Assembly: GCF_000231445.1 (NCBI RefSeq) | Contig: NZ_AGFR01000003.1 | Coordinates: 620,001-684,000, forward strand | DNA from: Commensalibacter intestini A911 | GTDB taxonomy: Bacteria; Pseudomonadota; Alphaproteobacteria; Acetobacterales; Acetobacteraceae | DNA length: 64,000 bases | Direction of reading: 5' to 3' | Shown: one piece after another, positions 18,204-28,126 of the stretch | Position numbering within the stretch: the first letter of the stretch is position 1 | Layout: every line of letters begins with the position of its first letter | The notes under the pieces: generated by a model | Seen by the model: only the letters and a program-made list of their open reading frames with translations | Databases searched by the model: none | What the model was told of the DNA's origin: nothing | Made by a program: the position numbers and the translations under genes

Positions 18204-18247
18204 TCCCTCTTAAATAATCATTTATTTAGAGGGTATTCTTGTTTTTT
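18204..18247 (+). terminator. Terminator after rpmB
   Basis: CCCTCT-T-AAATAA (18205-18217) pairs with TTATTTAGAGGG (18222-18233) around TCAT with one bulged T. A broken T-rich tail (TATTCTTGTTTTTT) follows. It lies 28 bases after the rpmB stop. Confidence 0.65.
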
Positions 18248-18318
18248 ATCGATTTGATACGAGCCTATATCATTCTTTTTAACTATCGTGTCATTCGTCG
18301 TTTGTGGAGGTTTTTCCT

Positions 18319-20406
18319 TTGTCCGCCCAGTCTGAACTTTCAAAAATCCGTAATATAGGTATTACCGCACATATTGATGCTGGTAAAACAACAACAACAG
18401 AACGTATTCTATATTATACTGGTGTTTCTCATAAGATCGGTGAGGTTCACGATGGAAACACTACAACCGACTATATGGATCAAGAACGTGAAAGAGGAAT
18501 TACCATTACCTCTGCTGCAGTTACTTGTGAATGGAATGGTCATCGTATTAACATCATTGACACCCCAGGCCACATCGATTTTAACATCGAAGTGAACCGT
18601 TCTTTGCGTGTTCTTGATGGTGCTGTGTTCGTTATTGAAGGCGTTGCTGGTGTGCAACCTCAATCAGAAACAAACTGGCGTCTAGCAGATCGTTATAATG
18701 TTCCACGTGTTATTTATATCAATAAATTAGATCGTACAGGTGCTAATTTTGATTATGCGTTCAGCACATTAAAAGAAAAATTAGATATTATTGCAATTCC
18801 ATTGCAATTCCCAATCGGTGCAGAAGAAAATCTTAAAGGTATTGTTGACCTTGTAGAAATGAAAGCATTAATTTGGGAAGGTGATGAACTCGGCGCGAAA
18901 TATAACGTCGTTGAAATCCCTGAAGAATTAAAAGAAAAAGCTGCTGAATGGCGTCAAAATCTGTTGGATACAGTTTTGGCTGTTGATGATGCTGCCATGG
19001 AAGAATTCTTCGAAAAAGGTGATGTATCTATCGAAGTTCTAAAGAAATGTATTAAAAAAGGTACAATTTCTGGTGAATTCCGTCCAGTAGTTTGCGGATC
19101 TTCTTTTAAAAACAAAGGCGTTCAACCTTTGTTAGATGCGATTGTTGATTACTTGCCAGCTCCTGATGACGTTGAAGGTATTCGTATCGCTCCTCCTGAA
19201 GATGAAGAAGTTGACGAAAATACATTGCCAATTATTCCAGTCGATCCAGACGGAAAATTTGCTGGTCTTGCATTTAAAATTATCAATGACAAATATGGTT
19301 CATTAACCTTTGTTCGTGTATATCGTGGTGTTTTACGTTCTGGTGACACTGTGTTGAATACAACTCATGGGCATAAAGAACGTATTGGGCGTATTTTCCA
19401 AATGCATGCTGATAAACGTATTGAACTTAAAGAAGTTCATGCTGGTGATATTGCTGCATTCGTTGGTTTGAAAGATACAAAAACAGGCGATACTTTGGCA
19501 GATCCTACCGATCCAGTGATCTTGGAACGTATGCAATTCCCAGTACCTGTTATCGATATTTCTGTTGAGCCAAAAACCAAAGAAGCAGTGGAAAAAATGA
19601 CACTTGCTCTACAAAAATTGGCTGCTGAAGATCCTTCTTTGCAATTGAAAACAGACCAAGAAACAGGACAAACCATCCTTTCTGGTATGGGTGAATTACA
19701 TCTTGATATTATTATTGATCGTTTACGTCGTGAATATGGTGTAGATGCAAATATCGGTGCACCTCAAGTTGCATATCGTGAAACAATTACTCAGTCTCAT
19801 ACAGAAACTTATACTCATAAGAAACAATCTGGTGGTGCTGGTCAGTTCGCTGAAGTTAAAATTACTTTCGAACCTACCGAACGTAATGAAGGTATTGTGT
19901 TTGAAAATAAAATCGTTGGTGGTGCTGTTCCAAGAGAATATATCCCTGCTGTTGATAAAGGGATTAGAAACCAAGCATCTTCTGGTGTTCTAGCAGGCTT
20001 CCCAACAGTTGACTTTAAATTTACCTTACTTGATGGTAAATACCATGATGTTGACTCTTCTGCATTAGCGTTCGAAATTGCTGGTAAAGCATGTTTCCGT
20101 GAAGGTATGAAAAAAGCTGGTCCAGTTATTCTTGAACCAATTATGGACGTTGAAATCACAACACCAAACGATCACGTTGGTGACGTTGTTGGGGATCTTA
20201 ACCGTCGTCGTGGAATGATTCAAAATCAAGAAACATCAGGTAGTACCGTTATGGTTCGTGCTTATGTTCCTTTGAAAGAAATGTTTGGATATATTTCAGA
20301 CCTACGTTCTATGACCAAAGGTCGTGCATCTTTCACAATGCAATTCCATCATTATGATCCTGTGCCTCGCAATGTTGCTGATGATATCATCAGTCAATCT
20401 GCATAA
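18319..20406 (+). CDS. fusA: Elongation factor G
   Basis: GTPase that drives ribosomal translocation and, with RRF, recycling. GTP-binding motifs are [15 protein letters not shown] (G1), DTPGHIDF (G3) and [10 protein letters not shown] (G4); domains II-V follow, with [15 protein letters not shown] and the C-terminal [16 protein letters not shown] place the start at the TTG (18319), because GGAGG at 18306-18310 is then eight bases upstream; the GTG at 18304 overlaps that signal. This gives 695 residues, normal for bacterial EF-G. Codon use is that of a highly expressed gene. Unlike the classic str operon, rpsL, rpsG and tuf are not adjacent here. Confidence 0.96.
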   Translation: MSAQSELSKIRNIGITAHIDAGKTTTTERILYYTGVSHKIGEVHDGNTTTDYMDQERERGITITSAAVTCEWNGHRINIIDTPGHIDFNIEVNRSLRVLDGAVFVIEGVAGVQPQSETNWRLADRYNVPRVIYINKLDRTGANFDYAFSTLKEKLDIIAIPLQFPIGAEENLKGIVDLVEMKALIWEGDELGAKYNVVEIPEELKEKAAEWRQNLLDTVLAVDDAAMEEFFEKGDVSIEVLKKCIKKGTISGEFRPVVCGSSFKNKGVQPLLDAIVDYLPAPDDVEGIRIAPPEDEEVDENTLPIIPVDPDGKFAGLAFKIINDKYGSLTFVRVYRGVLRSGDTVLNTTHGHKERIGRIFQMHADKRIELKEVHAGDIAAFVGLKDTKTGDTLADPTDPVILERMQFPVPVIDISVEPKTKEAVEKMTLALQKLAAEDPSLQLKTDQETGQTILSGMGELHLDIIIDRLRREYGVDANIGAPQVAYRETITQSHTETYTHKKQSGGAGQFAEVKITFEPTERNEGIVFENKIVGGAVPREYIPAVDKGIRNQASSGVLAGFPTVDFKFTLLDGKYHDVDSSALAFEIAGKACFREGMKKAGPVILEPIMDVEITTPNDHVGDVVGDLNRRRGMIQNQETSGSTVMVRAYVPLKEMFGYISDLRSMTKGRASFTMQFHHYDPVPRNVADDIISQSA

Positions 20407-20427
20407 GCTTAAAGCCATAATGTAAGC

Positions 20428-20462
20428 AAAAAGCGAATGCCGTTTTGGTATTCGCTTTTTTT
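20428..20462 (+). terminator. rho-independent terminator after fusA
   Basis: Fourteen-pair stem (AAAAAGCGAATGCC 20428-20441, GGTATTCGCTTTTT 20447-20460, one G-T pair) around GTTTT, with a T run at 20456-20462, 21 bases after the fusA stop. Confidence 0.9.
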
Positions 20463-20580
20463 ATGATTATTAAAAATTTATTATGACAGTGCTAAAATTT
20501 GTATCCCTTTTGATATATGAGTTTTTTAATAAATTTATTATATGCATCTATAATTATTGTGTAAGCTTTGCATGGCATTA

Positions 20581-20618
20581 AAAAAAGCTGCTCTTATTGT
20601 TATAAAGAGCAGCCTTTT
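20581..20618 (-). terminator. Terminator of the GlsB-type gene (could act both ways)
   Basis: Nine-bp perfect stem (GCTGCTCTT 20587-20595, AAGAGCAGC 20605-20613), flanked by six A on the left and five T on the right. Read on the minus strand it follows the GlsB-type stop and ends in six T; it would also work on the plus strand as a backup for fusA. Confidence 0.85.
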
Positions 20619-20640
20619 TAAATGGGAGAGTTAATAGAAA

Positions 20641-20907
20641 TTATTGATTACTATTATACATGGTCTCTACAGCTTTTTTATAAAGATATAGAATGATTAA
20701 AGCTCCAACAACAGAGAAGATAAAGCCAGCTTTTTCTCCGCTATGGTAAATATTTAAGGCTTGTCCTAACCATGTGGCAAAGCTTGATCCGGCTATTCCG
20801 AGAATAATTGTTACTATAAATCCACCAGGTTGTTTTCCTGGCATAAGTAGCTTCGCAATCGCCCCGATGATAAAGCCAATAATAATTGCCCAGATAAATG
20901 TCAGCAT
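20641..20907 (-). CDS. GlsB/YeaQ/YmgE family small membrane protein
   Basis: An 88-residue protein made of three hydrophobic segments (about 3-20, 28-50, 58-80). The N-terminal WAIIIGFIIGAIAKLLMPGKQPGGF is the family core (transglycosylase-associated domain, a historical name), followed by TIILGIAGSSFATWLGQAL. Members are general stress-related inner-membrane proteins of unknown mechanism. AAGGAG seven bases before the ATG supports the start. A separate terminator follows. The next gene upstream on the same strand (PEP-carboxylase family) ends 81 bases away. Confidence 0.85.
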   Translation of the reverse strand: MLTFIWAIIIGFIIGAIAKLLMPGKQPGGFIVTIILGIAGSSFATWLGQALNIYHSGEKAGFIFSVVGALIILYLYKKAVETMYNSNQ

Positions 20908-20987
20908 TTTATTCTCCTTTTATTATACAATATGTATACTATTAGATGTAAACAAGTCTGGACAAAAACAACAAGTGTTTAATAAAA

Positions 20988-23825
20988 TTAACCAAAAGCA
21001 TGTAATCGATGGATTAAGGCAACACTAATTTCACGGATGAGATCAAAATTCTTTTGAATAGGTTTAAAGATCTGACGATCATCCATAGCATAAGCACCTT
21101 CATTACGGGGAGCTTTGGGTTCATAGAAATATAAATCAGACACATGTTCTCCAGCTTGAGGGAAGACGTGTAATAGTAGATTAAGCGCAGTTGGTATTTC
21201 TAGGGATAGAATTTTTGTTTCCAGAGCTTCTCTGCTAAAATCATGATAAGGAGAGAAATAAGGAATTTGTGTAGAAAGCATCCAGATTTCTTCAATAACG
21301 GTCAAGCGAATAGCATGTAATAAGATTTCTTTTGCATCCATGCTTGGGGCATTATCCCATATTGATAAGAGGTTAATATGATCAGCTTGTACACGATGGA
21401 ACATGGCTTGAGTGCTTGCCCATAAATCCATCCTGCGTAAACCCTTTGCTAAAAAGATATAGGATTCTTTTGTATTTGGATCTTCTTCTGAATTAGCTCT
21501 ATCTAACCACACTCCAGGATCGAGCATATAGATAATGGCTCTTAAAACGGTAGAGTTAGAGTGTTTCAATGCATGTCTTGCGAAATCAAGAGATAGTTTG
21601 AAGCGAGAGCTATTTTTGAACATATCTTGGAAAGTTTCGGGATTAGCAGAGGCAGCAGTCCCTAGCCCTTGTAATGTATTTGCACACCATCCGAGTTGTT
21701 GTAAAATTGCGTTGTTTGGAATCGCTCTTAATTGTCTTGGATGTTTGATATTCGTAACCGTTGATGATGCATCACTTTGTCTGACAGCTGGCCGAGATCC
21801 AGTACGATCAATCAAGGCAGGACCAAAAACGCTTAGAAGGGTTCCATATCCTTTATCTTTGACGAGTTCTTTCATTTCAGAACTGATGGTCGAGAAGAAA
21901 TCTGCACTGAAATCATTCTCGTCATAAATAGGATCATGCTCTTCAGTATCAAAATTATAAATATGTTTTGCAATAATACTGATGGTTGCATTGGCTAATG
22001 CTTGGGAACCAAAAAGTAAGTATCCATCTCCACCTTGAAAAGCAGTTTCTTGACGTGTTGAAATTCCTTTCTTTTGGAACGTAAGTTCAGTTTTCTTAGG
22101 AGATAAATATTTAAGACGGTCTTCCATACTAAATGGATGCCCACCACGCCCCATACTTTCTCCATGAGTATCAAATAGGATTACTTTGACATCTTTTAAG
22201 TCGTACTTGTGCAATAAGGTTGCAATTTTTTGACGTAGTTTCTCAATTTGATAAGTGGCAGCAATTTGTCCAATGAAACGACCAGAATCAGAATATCCAA
22301 ATTGTAAGCATAATTTTCCTGTGTTGCGTAGATATTCTCTCCAATGTGGAGATCTTAATGCTTGTTCGATGATATTCGCACCATGCTGTAATGCTTCATC
22401 GGTTTCAAACAAAGGTGAAATTTCAATTTGCTTTTCAATACCAAACAAACGTGCCAGCCAAAGTGCAACAAGTAATGTATAACCATTCTCTGTTTCTGCA
22501 ATTAAAAAACGGATAGGGGTTTTATTATCTACATGTTTAATGATTTGCGTGAGTAGCATCATGAGTGTGCTAGCAGATGCTTTTTCTGTGAGTAAAGAAC
22601 CGAAATCAACAGGAATAGATTTTACATTTCCTAGAGCTGTATTAATCGTATTGAATAATGTTCTGGTATGAGAGCGATTATCAGGATTACTGGTAATGCC
22701 CAAACGTTGACGTGCCATATTGTGGACTTGGACAGAGTTCAGTCGGACATGTGTATGAGACAAACTCATCCCATGACTGATAAAGCCAGCACGAGCAATT
22801 AAAAGATCAACTTTGTGGTGTTCATCAACTTGAGCAACAGCTTGATCGAAGAAAGGAAGTAAATCATCTGTTGAAAGCAACGCGTCATGACGGTTTTCGA
22901 TTAGGATTCTAGCAAAATCAGAGAATTGGTCTGGATCTGCGCTGGTTGGACATTGTTCTAATTGGTTATTAACCGTATTTAATGCCAAAGACACTCGGTT
23001 TTTAAGCTCGTCAATCCCAGTAGGGATCGGAGCAATTTGATTATGTAAACGTTGTAGTTGTAAGGATTTCATCTCCAAACGAATACGTAAGCTGTCCCAC
23101 CAACCAATATCGGTACGACCATCTGTATCATATCCAACCCAGCTGCTGAGTAAAATTGGGCAAGGGGTTAATGTTGTCCAATAATCTGGCCAATGTTCTT
23201 GCGCAGCTGTAAAAATATATTGGTTAAACATATCTAAAGCATTACGAGCACGCTCAATTGCGTGAATAGCTAGATTTAATTCCTCTTTTAAGGTTGGAGG
23301 AGTTGCTCTGCGGTGTGTTGTGAAAAACGGAACTTTGGTATCATCGGTAATTGGATGACTGGCAATATCTGCCAGTGCAGTATAAACTGCATTCGCAATG
23401 GAGAAAGTAGGATGTGCAGTAAAAACAGCTGCAAAGAGGCTCTGTTCAACTAATCCTTTAAAACATTCAAAACTTTCTTTTGTATTGGCTGGATGTTGAG
23501 AGGTTGCTTGTTGAACAACTTGTTGAATAATGCTTTCAATACGTTCGTGAATAATGGTCTTATCAGGGTTATTTACATATTTTTGCAAATGAATAGCATG
23601 AGATAAAAATGCAGAATCTCTTAATTTTTGGATAATTTCTTTTAAAGAGTCAAAAGAGAGCTGCCCAGATTTTAAGCGTTGTTTAATTTTTTGTGATAAG
23701 GTGAGGACAGGATTTTCAATTGGTTCGTGATTATGTTTTGACATAAGTTGATTGGTTAATGCAACCAGCTGATCCAGAGTGTCGGAAGTTGATGCCGAAT
23801 TGTTATTCATACGTAAATAATCCAT
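20988..23825 (-). CDS. ppc: Phosphoenolpyruvate carboxylase-family protein, atypical active site
   Basis: A 945-residue protein with PEP carboxylase architecture throughout: VFTAHPTFS (His138), SWVGYDTDGRTDI, ISPLFETDEAL, GYSDSGRF, MGRGGHP, GSRPAVR and LRAIP. PEP carboxylase makes oxaloacetate from PEP and bicarbonate. Several residues considered essential in E. coli are changed: the catalytic loop FHGRGG reads FDTHGE (Asp552 and His554 in place of His579 and Arg581), the lysine of GYSDSAKD is Arg516, GGDRDGNP is GYDTDGRT, and the C-terminal RNTG is absent. The catalytic His138 and the GRGG arginine (Arg560) remain. Assignment to the family is firm; activity as a PEP carboxylase is doubtful. 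Start could be 23825 or the ATG five codons later. Confidence 0.8.
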   Translation of the reverse strand: MDYLRMNNNSASTSDTLDQLVALTNQLMSKHNHEPIENPVLTLSQKIKQRLKSGQLSFDSLKEIIQKLRDSAFLSHAIHLQKYVNNPDKTIIHERIESIIQQVVQQATSQHPANTKESFECFKGLVEQSLFAAVFTAHPTFSIANAVYTALADIASHPITDDTKVPFFTTHRRATPPTLKEELNLAIHAIERARNALDMFNQYIFTAAQEHWPDYWTTLTPCPILLSSWVGYDTDGRTDIGWWDSLRIRLEMKSLQLQRLHNQIAPIPTGIDELKNRVSLALNTVNNQLEQCPTSADPDQFSDFARILIENRHDALLSTDDLLPFFDQAVAQVDEHHKVDLLIARAGFISHGMSLSHTHVRLNSVQVHNMARQRLGITSNPDNRSHTRTLFNTINTALGNVKSIPVDFGSLLTEKASASTLMMLLTQIIKHVDNKTPIRFLIAETENGYTLLVALWLARLFGIEKQIEISPLFETDEALQHGANIIEQALRSPHWREYLRNTGKLCLQFGYSDSGRFIGQIAATYQIEKLRQKIATLLHKYDLKDVKVILFDTHGESMGRGGHPFSMEDRLKYLSPKKTELTFQKKGISTRQETAFQGGDGYLLFGSQALANATISIIAKHIYNFDTEEHDPIYDENDFSADFFSTISSEMKELVKDKGYGTLLSVFGPALIDRTGSRPAVRQSDASSTVTNIKHPRQLRAIPNNAILQQLGWCANTLQGLGTAASANPETFQDMFKNSSRFKLSLDFARHALKHSNSTVLRAIIYMLDPGVWLDRANSEEDPNTKESYIFLAKGLRRMDLWASTQAMFHRVQADHINLLSIWDNAPSMDAKEILLHAIRLTVIEEIWMLSTQIPYFSPYHDFSREALETKILSLEIPTALNLLLHVFPQAGEHVSDLYFYEPKAPRNEGAYAMDDRQIFKPIQKNFDLIREISVALIHRLHAFG

Positions 23826-23916
23826 ATTATGATAAAGTCGCTTTTATATGTATATTATTATGATTGAATATTATGGATGAAATTAAAAGATAAAAATTTT
23901 ATTTTTAGATTAAAAA

Positions 23917-25227
23917 ATGAAAGAAATAGAAAAAAACTTGGAAAAAATACCTGAAGCAGATCGTATAGCCTGGAAATCCTTTGTTCGATATCGTCGAATG
24001 GCAACAGGGTTATTGATGTTAATGGGTGTATTTACTTTCTTGGGATATTTATTGCCATATTATGGAATAATCAAAGATAGCTTTTTATTAACTGTTTTTC
24101 GCACGGGTGCCCAAGCAGGATTTATCGGTGGATTTGCAGATTGGTTTGCGGTTACAGCGCTATTTCGTCATCCAATGGGAATTCCTATTCCGCATACAGC
24201 GATTCTTCCGATGCAGCAAAAACGTTTGGGAAAAGGGTTAGGGCATTTTATTGCGCGTTATGTTTTTACCAAAGAGGAAATCAACGAGACTTTAAATAAG
24301 ATCGACTTTCCTGGTATTCTAGCAAATTATTTATCGAACCCAGAGAATGTCGAGACTTGTAATAAGATTATATTAAATTCTGTTCCGAATATGTTGGATC
24401 GTTTTGAAGATGGAAGAGCTAGCCAATTTATCAGTCGTATTTTCTCACGTTTATTAAGTGGAGAATCTTTATCTCCTTTGATGGTTCGTGCTTTGCGCAC
24501 AATGGTTGAAAATGAACATCACCAAGAAATTGTTTCTTTTTTATTAGAGGTTGTGAAAAAGAATTTAAAAGAAAAAGAACAGGGCCTAAAAGATATTATT
24601 CAAGACCGTGTCAGAGAACAGGGTGGACGTTTTTTGGGGTGGATGATCGGAGGATCTGTTGCATCGAAAGTTTTAACCAGTATCAGCAAAGAGATGGATC
24701 GTATTGATCCTCAAAATTTAGATTTACGTCATGGGGTTGCGGATTGGATTAAAAATGAAATTGATAAATTTGAAACCAATCCAGAACGTAGCGAAAAAAT
24801 TTCAGAAGCGTTAAAGATTTTTGTCGATCATGAAAGTGTTCAAGAGTGGCGTGAAGATATCTGGAAAAAGTTAAGAGCTTTAGTCGAGGAGGATCTTGAA
24901 AATGATGATGGTTGGATGAAAAATTTAATCCATGATACATTGTCATATTTATCCACTCAATTACGTGAAGATCCTGTTGTTCGTGAAAAAGTAATGTTGG
25001 GTATTCAAAGTGCTGTTTTACGTTCTTTACCGCATACTCAAGAATGGTTAGTGCGCTTTACAGAAACTGTTGTTGCTGGATGGGATAGCCATGCGTTAGT
25101 TTCTCGATTGGAAACCAGAGTGGGTAAAGATCTGCAGTATATAAGGATTAATGGATCTGTTGTAGGTTTCTTGGTTGGTGTTATTTTATATTTATTCATA
25201 TATTTATGTTTTGGTCATGTCACATAG
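23917..25227 (+). CDS. DUF445 family membrane protein
   Basis: A 436-residue protein of the YjiN/DUF445 family, whose function is unknown. Helices at about residues 27-50 and 57-80 are followed by the conserved GGFADWFAVTALFRHPMG, then a long soluble helical region (about 110-400) and a C-terminal membrane helix (SVVGFLVGVILYLFIYL). The topology suggests a large domain held between N- and C-terminal membrane anchors. It is monocistronic; no ribosome signal stands out before the ATG. Confidence 0.85.
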   Translation: MKEIEKNLEKIPEADRIAWKSFVRYRRMATGLLMLMGVFTFLGYLLPYYGIIKDSFLLTVFRTGAQAGFIGGFADWFAVTALFRHPMGIPIPHTAILPMQQKRLGKGLGHFIARYVFTKEEINETLNKIDFPGILANYLSNPENVETCNKIILNSVPNMLDRFEDGRASQFISRIFSRLLSGESLSPLMVRALRTMVENEHHQEIVSFLLEVVKKNLKEKEQGLKDIIQDRVREQGGRFLGWMIGGSVASKVLTSISKEMDRIDPQNLDLRHGVADWIKNEIDKFETNPERSEKISEALKIFVDHESVQEWREDIWKKLRALVEEDLENDDGWMKNLIHDTLSYLSTQLREDPVVREKVMLGIQSAVLRSLPHTQEWLVRFTETVVAGWDSHALVSRLETRVGKDLQYIRINGSVVGFLVGVILYLFIYLCFGHVT

Positions 25228-25298
25228 TTCATAATTGTTCCATAAGTTACAAGTTTTTGTTTGCATTTTTAAATAAATCTTTTAAAAGACTTTTAAAT

Positions 25299-25320
25299 GG
25301 ACTAAAGTAGTCCTATATAT
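25299..25320 (+). promoter_or_regulatory. Candidate operator and promoter of the suf operon
   Basis: Perfect inverted repeat GGACTA-AAG-TAGTCC at 25299-25313, followed immediately by TATATA (25314-25319) as a possible -10. It is 57 bases upstream of the Rrf2 regulator, so it is placed to let that protein control its own operon. That it binds the regulator is inference. Confidence 0.5.
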
Positions 25321-25336
25321 GAAAAAGGTTTAACAT

Positions 25337-25355
25337 TAAACTGGTTAACAGTTTA
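25337..25355 (+). other. Inverted repeat in the suf leader
   Basis: TAAACTG-GTTAA-CAGTTTA, a 7-bp perfect hairpin between the candidate promoter and the regulator start. It could be an RNA hairpin or a second protein site. Confidence 0.45.
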
Positions 25356-25376
25356 TTTAAAAATGAAACATGATCT

Positions 25377-25802
25377 ATGCTAAAGATATCTAAACTAACA
25401 GATTATGCGACTATTCTCTTAATTCATCTTTCAAAACATGAAAAGGCGACGTCTTCTTCGATACTGGCTGTAGAGACTGGGGTTCCAGAACCAACTGTAG
25501 CTAAAGTATTGAAAATGCTTGCACGTGCGTCTTTGGTAAAGTCATGCAGAGGTGCAGGAAGTGGGTATACATTAGTATCAGATTTGGATCAAATCACGTT
25601 GGCTACGGTTGTTGTTGCAATTGAAGGGCCTATCAACTTGGTTAATTGTGATCGTGAAAATTGTAGAGTAATTTTAGAAGAGTGTGAGTTATACGGAAAA
25701 TGGGAGGGGATTAGTTTACAAGTCAGAAGTGTTTTTGAAAAAATTACAATTGCAGACTTAAAACATGAAAAAGCTACCTCTCAATTATCTGTACAGCCTT
25801 AA
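25377..25802 (+). CDS. Rrf2-family Fe-S regulator of the SUF operon
   Basis: A 141-residue winged-helix regulator of the Rrf2 family (IscR/SufR/RirA group) that senses Fe-S status. The DNA-binding part is KLTDYATILLIHLSK through VPEPTVAKVLKMLA (about 5-60). Three cysteines, Cys91, Cys96 and Cys103, form the expected cluster-binding loop (NCDRENCRVILEEC). It is 38 bases upstream of sufB and the first gene of the operon, which argues for autoregulation. There is no clear Shine-Dalgarno signal. A six-codon reading frame (25363-25383) overlaps the start. The exact subgroup name is uncertain. Confidence 0.88.
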   Translation: MLKISKLTDYATILLIHLSKHEKATSSSILAVETGVPEPTVAKVLKMLARASLVKSCRGAGSGYTLVSDLDQITLATVVVAIEGPINLVNCDRENCRVILEECELYGKWEGISLQVRSVFEKITIADLKHEKATSQLSVQP

Positions 25803-25840
25803 TTATAAAAATATAAAATATCAAGAAATAGAGTGATAAA

Positions 25841-27334
25841 ATGACTAAACCAACTCAGGACGAAGCCCTGTTAAAACAGTTAGAGCCTAATGCTTATAAA
25901 TGGGGCTTTGAAACTCAAATTGAAATGGATATGGCTCCCAAAGGATTAAACGAAGATATTATTCGTTTGATTTCTGCGCGTAAAGAAGAGCCTGAGTGGA
26001 TGTTGGAATGGCGTTTAAAGGCTTATCAATTATGGTTAACCATGACCCCACCACAATGGGCAAAAGTCGGGCATCCAGAAATTGATTTTCAAGATTTGCA
26101 TTATTATGCGGCTCCTAAAAAGAAAAAAGGTCCTAAATCTTTAGATGAGGTTGATCCAGAGCTTCTAAGAACTTATGAAAAGCTTGGTATACCTTTAAAA
26201 GAGCGTGCTATTTTGGCAGGCGTTGAGGGTGCAGAAGAAATGGCTGATAATCATCCTCCTGTTGCGATTGATGCTGTGTTTGATAGTGTGTCTGTGGCAA
26301 CGACTTTTAAAGAAACATTATCTAAAGCTGGGGTTATTTTTTGCCCAATTTCAGAGGCGATTAGAGACTATCCAGAGTTAGTGAAAAAATATTTAGGTAG
26401 CGTTGTCCCTCAAGGGGATAATTTTTATTCTGCTTTGAATTCTGCGGTTTTTACGGATGGCTCATTTGTTTATATTCCTAAAGGGGTGCGTTGCCCGATG
26501 GAATTATCTACTTATTTCCGTATTAATGCAAAAAATACAGGTCAGTTTGAACGGACGCTGATTATTGCGGATGATAAATCGACTGTTTCTTATTTAGAAG
26601 GTTGTACTGCGCCTCAACGTGATGAAAATCAACTTCATGCTGCTGTGGTTGAGTTGGTGGCGATGGAAGATGCCTTTATTAAATATTCGACAGTGCAGAA
26701 TTGGTATCCTGGCGATAAAGATGGTAAAGGCGGTATTTACAATTTTGTGACAAAACGGGCTGCTTGTCGTGGTGCGCGCGCTCGAGTTTCATGGACACAA
26801 GTTGAAACAGGATCTGCGATTACATGGAAATATCCATCTTGTATTTTGCAAGGTGAGGGATCTATTGGTGAGTTTTACTCTGTTGCTGTTACTAATGGTC
26901 ATCAAAAAGCAGATACAGGCACAAAAATGATTCATATTGGACGCAATACACGTTCAACGATTTTGGCAAAGACAATTAGTGCAGGAAAATCTGATAGCAC
27001 CTATCGTGGTTTGGTAAGAATGTTACCAAGAGCAAAAGATGCTCGGAATTTTACGGAGTGCGATAGTTTGTTGATTGGCGATCAATGTGGGGCGCATACG
27101 GTGCCATATATTGAAAGTCAAAATAGCTCTGTTAAAATTGAGCATGAAGCGACGACTTCAAAAATTTCAGAAGAGCAACTTTTTTATTGTCAACAACGTG
27201 GCCTTTCAAAAGAAGAGGCAATTGGGTTGATTGTTAACGGTTTTTGTAAAGATGTTTTAAAAGAACTTCCGATGGAATTTGCAGTAGAAGCACAACAGCT
27301 TTTGCAAATTAGCCTTGAAGGAAGTGTGGGATAA
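25841..27334 (+). CDS. sufB: Fe-S cluster assembly scaffold SufB
   Basis: Core subunit of the SufBC2D scaffold on which Fe-S clusters are built in the cytosol. At 497 residues it is full length. Characteristic segments are [43 protein letters not shown] (only partly quoted elsewhere), the cluster-related cysteine in YLEGCTAPQ, and the C-terminal [20 protein letters not shown]. It lies between the regulator and sufC, with the sufC ATG directly abutting its stop codon, which implies translational coupling. Confidence 0.97.
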   Translation: MTKPTQDEALLKQLEPNAYKWGFETQIEMDMAPKGLNEDIIRLISARKEEPEWMLEWRLKAYQLWLTMTPPQWAKVGHPEIDFQDLHYYAAPKKKKGPKSLDEVDPELLRTYEKLGIPLKERAILAGVEGAEEMADNHPPVAIDAVFDSVSVATTFKETLSKAGVIFCPISEAIRDYPELVKKYLGSVVPQGDNFYSALNSAVFTDGSFVYIPKGVRCPMELSTYFRINAKNTGQFERTLIIADDKSTVSYLEGCTAPQRDENQLHAAVVELVAMEDAFIKYSTVQNWYPGDKDGKGGIYNFVTKRAACRGARARVSWTQVETGSAITWKYPSCILQGEGSIGEFYSVAVTNGHQKADTGTKMIHIGRNTRSTILAKTISAGKSDSTYRGLVRMLPRAKDARNFTECDSLLIGDQCGAHTVPYIESQNSSVKIEHEATTSKISEEQLFYCQQRGLSKEEAIGLIVNGFCKDVLKELPMEFAVEAQQLLQISLEGSVG

Positions 27335-28126
27335 ATGGAAAAGATGAATATGATTTTAGAAATTAAAAATTTGCATGCTTCTGTTATTGACGAGAGTGCA
27401 GAAGATAGTCGTAAAGAGATTTTAAAAGGCGTTAATTTATCTATTCCAGCTGGCGAAACGCATGTCATTATGGGGCCAAATGGTTCTGGAAAATCAACTT
27501 TATCTTATGTGTTATCTGGACATCCAAGTTATGAAGTGACAGAAGGGTCTGTGACCTTTAAAGGGCAAGATTTATTGGCAATGTCTCCTGATGAGCGTGC
27601 TGCTGCGGGCTTATTTCTTGCTTTCCAAGCACCTGTTGAACTTCCTGGTGTGAATAATGCTAATTTCTTAAGAACAGCGGTTAACTCTGTTCGTAAAGTG
27701 CGTGGGCAAGAAGAATTAGATCCTGTTAAATTCCTCAAATTGGTTCGTGAGCTTGCAAAGAAACTTTCTTTTTCAACCGATATGTTAAAACGGAATGTGA
27801 ATGTTGGGTTCTCTGGTGGGGAAAAGAAACGTAATGAAGTTTTACAAATGACTTTGTTAGAACCATCTTTTGCAATTTTAGATGAAACAGATAGCGGTCT
27901 CGATATTGATGCATTACGTATTGTTGCCGAAGGGGTAAAATCTTTACGCTCTCCTGAGTTTTCGTCTTTGATTATTACTCATCACCAAAGATTATTAGAT
28001 CATATTCAACCTGACTTTATTCACGTGTTAGCTAAAGGTCGTATTATTCATACCGGTGGCCCAGAGTTATCTCGTCAGTTAGAAGCAGAAGGTTATGGCC
28101 GTCTGGTTGGAGAAGCTGATGCATAA
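27335..28126 (+). CDS. sufC: Fe-S cluster assembly ATPase SufC
   Basis: ABC-type ATPase that powers conformational change of the SufBD scaffold. Walker A GPNGSGKSTLSYVLSG, the signature FSGGEKKRNEVLQ (SufC type), Walker B FAILDETDSGLDIDAL and switch ITHHQRLL are all present. It has no membrane domain, as expected. The 263-residue frame could start at the first ATG (27335), which touches the sufB stop, or five codons later. The 3' end overlaps sufD by eight bases. Confidence 0.97.
   Translation: MEKMNMILEIKNLHASVIDESAEDSRKEILKGVNLSIPAGETHVIMGPNGSGKSTLSYVLSGHPSYEVTEGSVTFKGQDLLAMSPDERAAAGLFLAFQAPVELPGVNNANFLRTAVNSVRKVRGQEELDPVKFLKLVRELAKKLSFSTDMLKRNVNVGFSGGEKKRNEVLQMTLLEPSFAILDETDSGLDIDALRIVAEGVKSLRSPEFSSLIITHHQRLLDHIQPDFIHVLAKGRIIHTGGPELSRQLEAEGYGRLVGEADA

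Noticed and set aside
19842-20159. A 105-codon antisense frame in fusA
   Set aside because: It lies fully inside EF-G, which is intact, and has no ribosome signal or family similarity.
20922-20927. Minus-strand TATAAT as the GlsB-type gene promoter
   Set aside because: It would place the transcript start inside the Shine-Dalgarno region, leaving almost no leader.
21535-21927. A 130-codon frame antisense to the PEP-carboxylase-family gene
   Set aside because: The opposite frame is a full-length family member; the antisense product has no recognisable domain.
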